A stretch of DNA of 6,138 nucleotides from an uncultured Clostridia bacterium (GTDB lineage Bacteria; Bacillota; Clostridia; Christensenellales; Borkfalkiaceae). Below the pieces are notes generated by a model that was given only the letters and a program-made list of their open reading frames with translations, was not told the origin of the DNA and ran no database searches. The position numbers were made by a program, and so were the translations under genes. Position 1 is the stretch's first letter. Each line of letters begins with the position of its first letter. Where the stretch lies: NCBI GenBank assembly GCA_934254815.1, contig CAKQME010000028.1:1-6138 (forward strand). The letters run 5' to 3'. This document shows, piece by piece, positions 5,040-6,138 of this stretch.

Positions 5040-5630
5040 ATGGGAGAGAAAAAGCAGAAAAAGAAAAACGGGGCGACGGTGCAGTCGCTGATAGGGATCA
5101 AAGGCTTTACGGAATACGGACTTTTGACGACGAACGGCGAAATGCTGTTTTTTACGATTATTCCGACGAATATATCCGTATTGAGTTACGAGAGCGTAGA
5201 AAACAAAGTGCGAAAACTGACGCTCGCATTGTCCGCCGTGCCGGACGTGGAGATAGCGTGCATTGATTCGGCAGAGAGGTTCGACGATAACAAAGCGTAT
5301 CTTGAAAAGAGAGCGGAAAGCGAAAACAATCTGAAAGTAAAAAGACTTTTGAAAAAAGACGAGGCGTTTTTGGACGGAATACAAACGGAACTCACCACGG
5401 CGCGGAAATTCTTGTTTGCGGTGCGTTGCAGGAATATGAAACCGCCGCAGGTATTCGCCTATGCCAACACGGTGCGAAAGGTGCTATCCGAGCAAGGGTT
5501 CGACGTGCATAGAATGGGCAAAGACGAGATTAAACGCCTTATAGCCTTGTATTTCGACGCGTCGCTTACGGGCGAGAATATTCCCGACTACGACGGCGAG
5601 CAGTATTTTAACTTAAAGGAGGCGGAATAA
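5040..5630 (+). CDS. Conserved VirB4-partner protein of clostridial ICEs
   Basis: A 196-residue soluble protein with a lysine-rich start (residues 4-9). TVQSLIGIKGFTEYGLLT followed by EMLFFTIIPTNISVLS (about 34-49) resembles the beta-rich opening of VirB4/TrbE-type ATPases, where a strand ends in a conserved P-x-N segment. The rest is mostly charged helices (51-125), then a block KFLFAVRCR (123-131) and DEIKRLIALYF (162-172). It contains no Walker A or B motif, so it is not itself an ATPase. It sits directly before the VirB4-like gene and overlaps it by 1 nt (TAATG), so a stable partnership is likely. I recall proteins of this type as regular neighbours of VirB4 in Clostridia. TGGGAGA at 5027-5033 serves as SD. 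Function beyond complex membership is inferred. Confidence 0.72.
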   Translation: MGEKKQKKKNGATVQSLIGIKGFTEYGLLTTNGEMLFFTIIPTNISVLSYESVENKVRKLTLALSAVPDVEIACIDSAERFDDNKAYLEKRAESENNLKVKRLLKKDEAFLDGIQTELTTARKFLFAVRCRNMKPPQVFAYANTVRKVLSEQGFDVHRMGKDEIKRLIALYFDASLTGENIPDYDGEQYFNLKEAE

Positions 5631-6138
5631 TGACAAAAAGAAAAATATCGCCCGAAAAGACGGAGCGGCTCGAAACGAAAAACTTTTTCGATTGCGTACT
5701 GCCGGGGATAATCAAATTCAACGTAGATCATTATATCGTGGGCGACGGGTACAGAAGCGTGTGGGCGGTAAGAGAATATCCGCCGCTTACCGAGCAGCAA
5801 GCGATACTTGCGCGAATCGCGGACAAAAACGGCGTAACGTTAAGGGTGTACCATAGGCTCGTGGAGGCGACGGAACAACGAAAAATCATTCAGAACGCCA
5901 CGAGAAAAAACAAGATGAAATCCGCCGCGGACGATATGACGGACAGCGTGGAAGCAGAAGGCAATTTGCAGGACGTTATAGACCTTTTGGCGGGTTTGAG
6001 AAAGAGCCGCGAGTGTTTACTTCACTGCGCGGTGTTTATCGAATTAAAGGCGAAATCGCTCGAAAGTTTACGCGAACTTCAAAACGAAACGCTTATGGAA
6101 CTTGCGCGGGCGAAGATTACGGTGGACAGGCTTACGCT
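5630..6138 (+). CDS. VirB4-like conjugation ATPase, N-terminal part (3'-truncated by window edge)
   Basis: The first 169 residues of what should be a protein of about 600-800 residues; the frame is open to the window edge. The N-terminal sequence FNVDHYIVGDGYRSVWAVRE (33-52), YPP (53-55) and EQQAILARIAD matches the N-terminal domain of VirB4/TrbE-type ATPases of clostridial elements. GNLQDVIDLLAGLRKSRE (112-129) and HCAVFIELKAKSLESL also fit. The nucleotide-binding Walker motifs lie downstream and cannot be seen. VirB4 powers pilus assembly and substrate transfer at the inner membrane. ATG5630 overlaps the preceding stop (TAATG), with AAAGGAGG at about 5615-5622, a very strong SD about 7 nt upstream. 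It is the clearest marker that the right half is a type IV secretion operon. Confidence 0.85.
   Translation, partial: MTKRKISPEKTERLETKNFFDCVLPGIIKFNVDHYIVGDGYRSVWAVREYPPLTEQQAILARIADKNGVTLRVYHRLVEATEQRKIIQNATRKNKMKSAADDMTDSVEAEGNLQDVIDLLAGLRKSRECLLHCAVFIELKAKSLESLRELQNETLMELARAKITVDRLT

Noticed and set aside
5001..5384. Minus-strand 127-codon open frame opposite the VirB4-partner gene
   Set aside because: Out-of-frame shadow of a well-supported plus-strand gene with an SD and tight operon spacing.

Overview
The window looks like the inside of an integrative conjugative element (ICE) of a low-to-mid-GC Firmicute, probably an uncultured gut-type Clostridia. This rests on the gene order and families: D12-class adenine methylase, AbrB-like proteins, DUF3849/DUF3846 accessory proteins, a Maff2/DUF3852-type pilin-like protein, a TrbL/VirB6-like membrane protein, a VirB3/PrgI-like protein and a VirB4-like ATPase. 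Family names come from memory of the protein patterns; no search was run, and the genus cannot be fixed. LAYOUT: every supported gene is on the + strand, packed with 4-19 nt overlaps (ATGA, TAATG) or short gaps, most with a clear Shine-Dalgarno (SD) sequence. I see no convincing promoter or intrinsic terminator, so this is the middle of a long polycistron. Both end genes are cut by the window edges. REGION 1 (1-1922) is the accessory module: the C-terminal part of an adenine methyltransferase with its DPPY motif, two consecutive AbrB/MazE-like small proteins (the first with an unusual eight-cysteine tail), and a DUF3849-type protein. REGION 2 (1919-2560) is the most striking part. A DUF3846-type gene is split by a 274-bp element at 2184-2457, bounded by 23-bp inverted repeats and flanked on each side by TA. 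It looks like a non-autonomous Tc1/mariner-IS630-type miniature element (MITE). Removing the element and one TA restores a continuous 121-residue reading frame. The element holds two further internal inverted repeats, so its RNA would fold as a closed stem carrying two long arms. REGION 3 (2599-6138) is a nucleoside-deoxyribosyltransferase-like (DUF4406/DUF7768-type) protein followed by the mating-pore genes: pilin-like small membrane protein, polytopic TrbL/VirB6-like protein, a single-pass protein of unknown function, a VirB3/PrgI-like protein, a conserved VirB4-partner protein and the start of the VirB4-like ATPase. TOGETHER: the left side probably protects or regulates the element (DNA methylation, AbrB-like regulators, possible anti-restriction functions), while the right side builds the type IV secretion channel. 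The MITE sits between the two modules in the same transcript, so it could affect downstream expression as well as truncating DUF3846.
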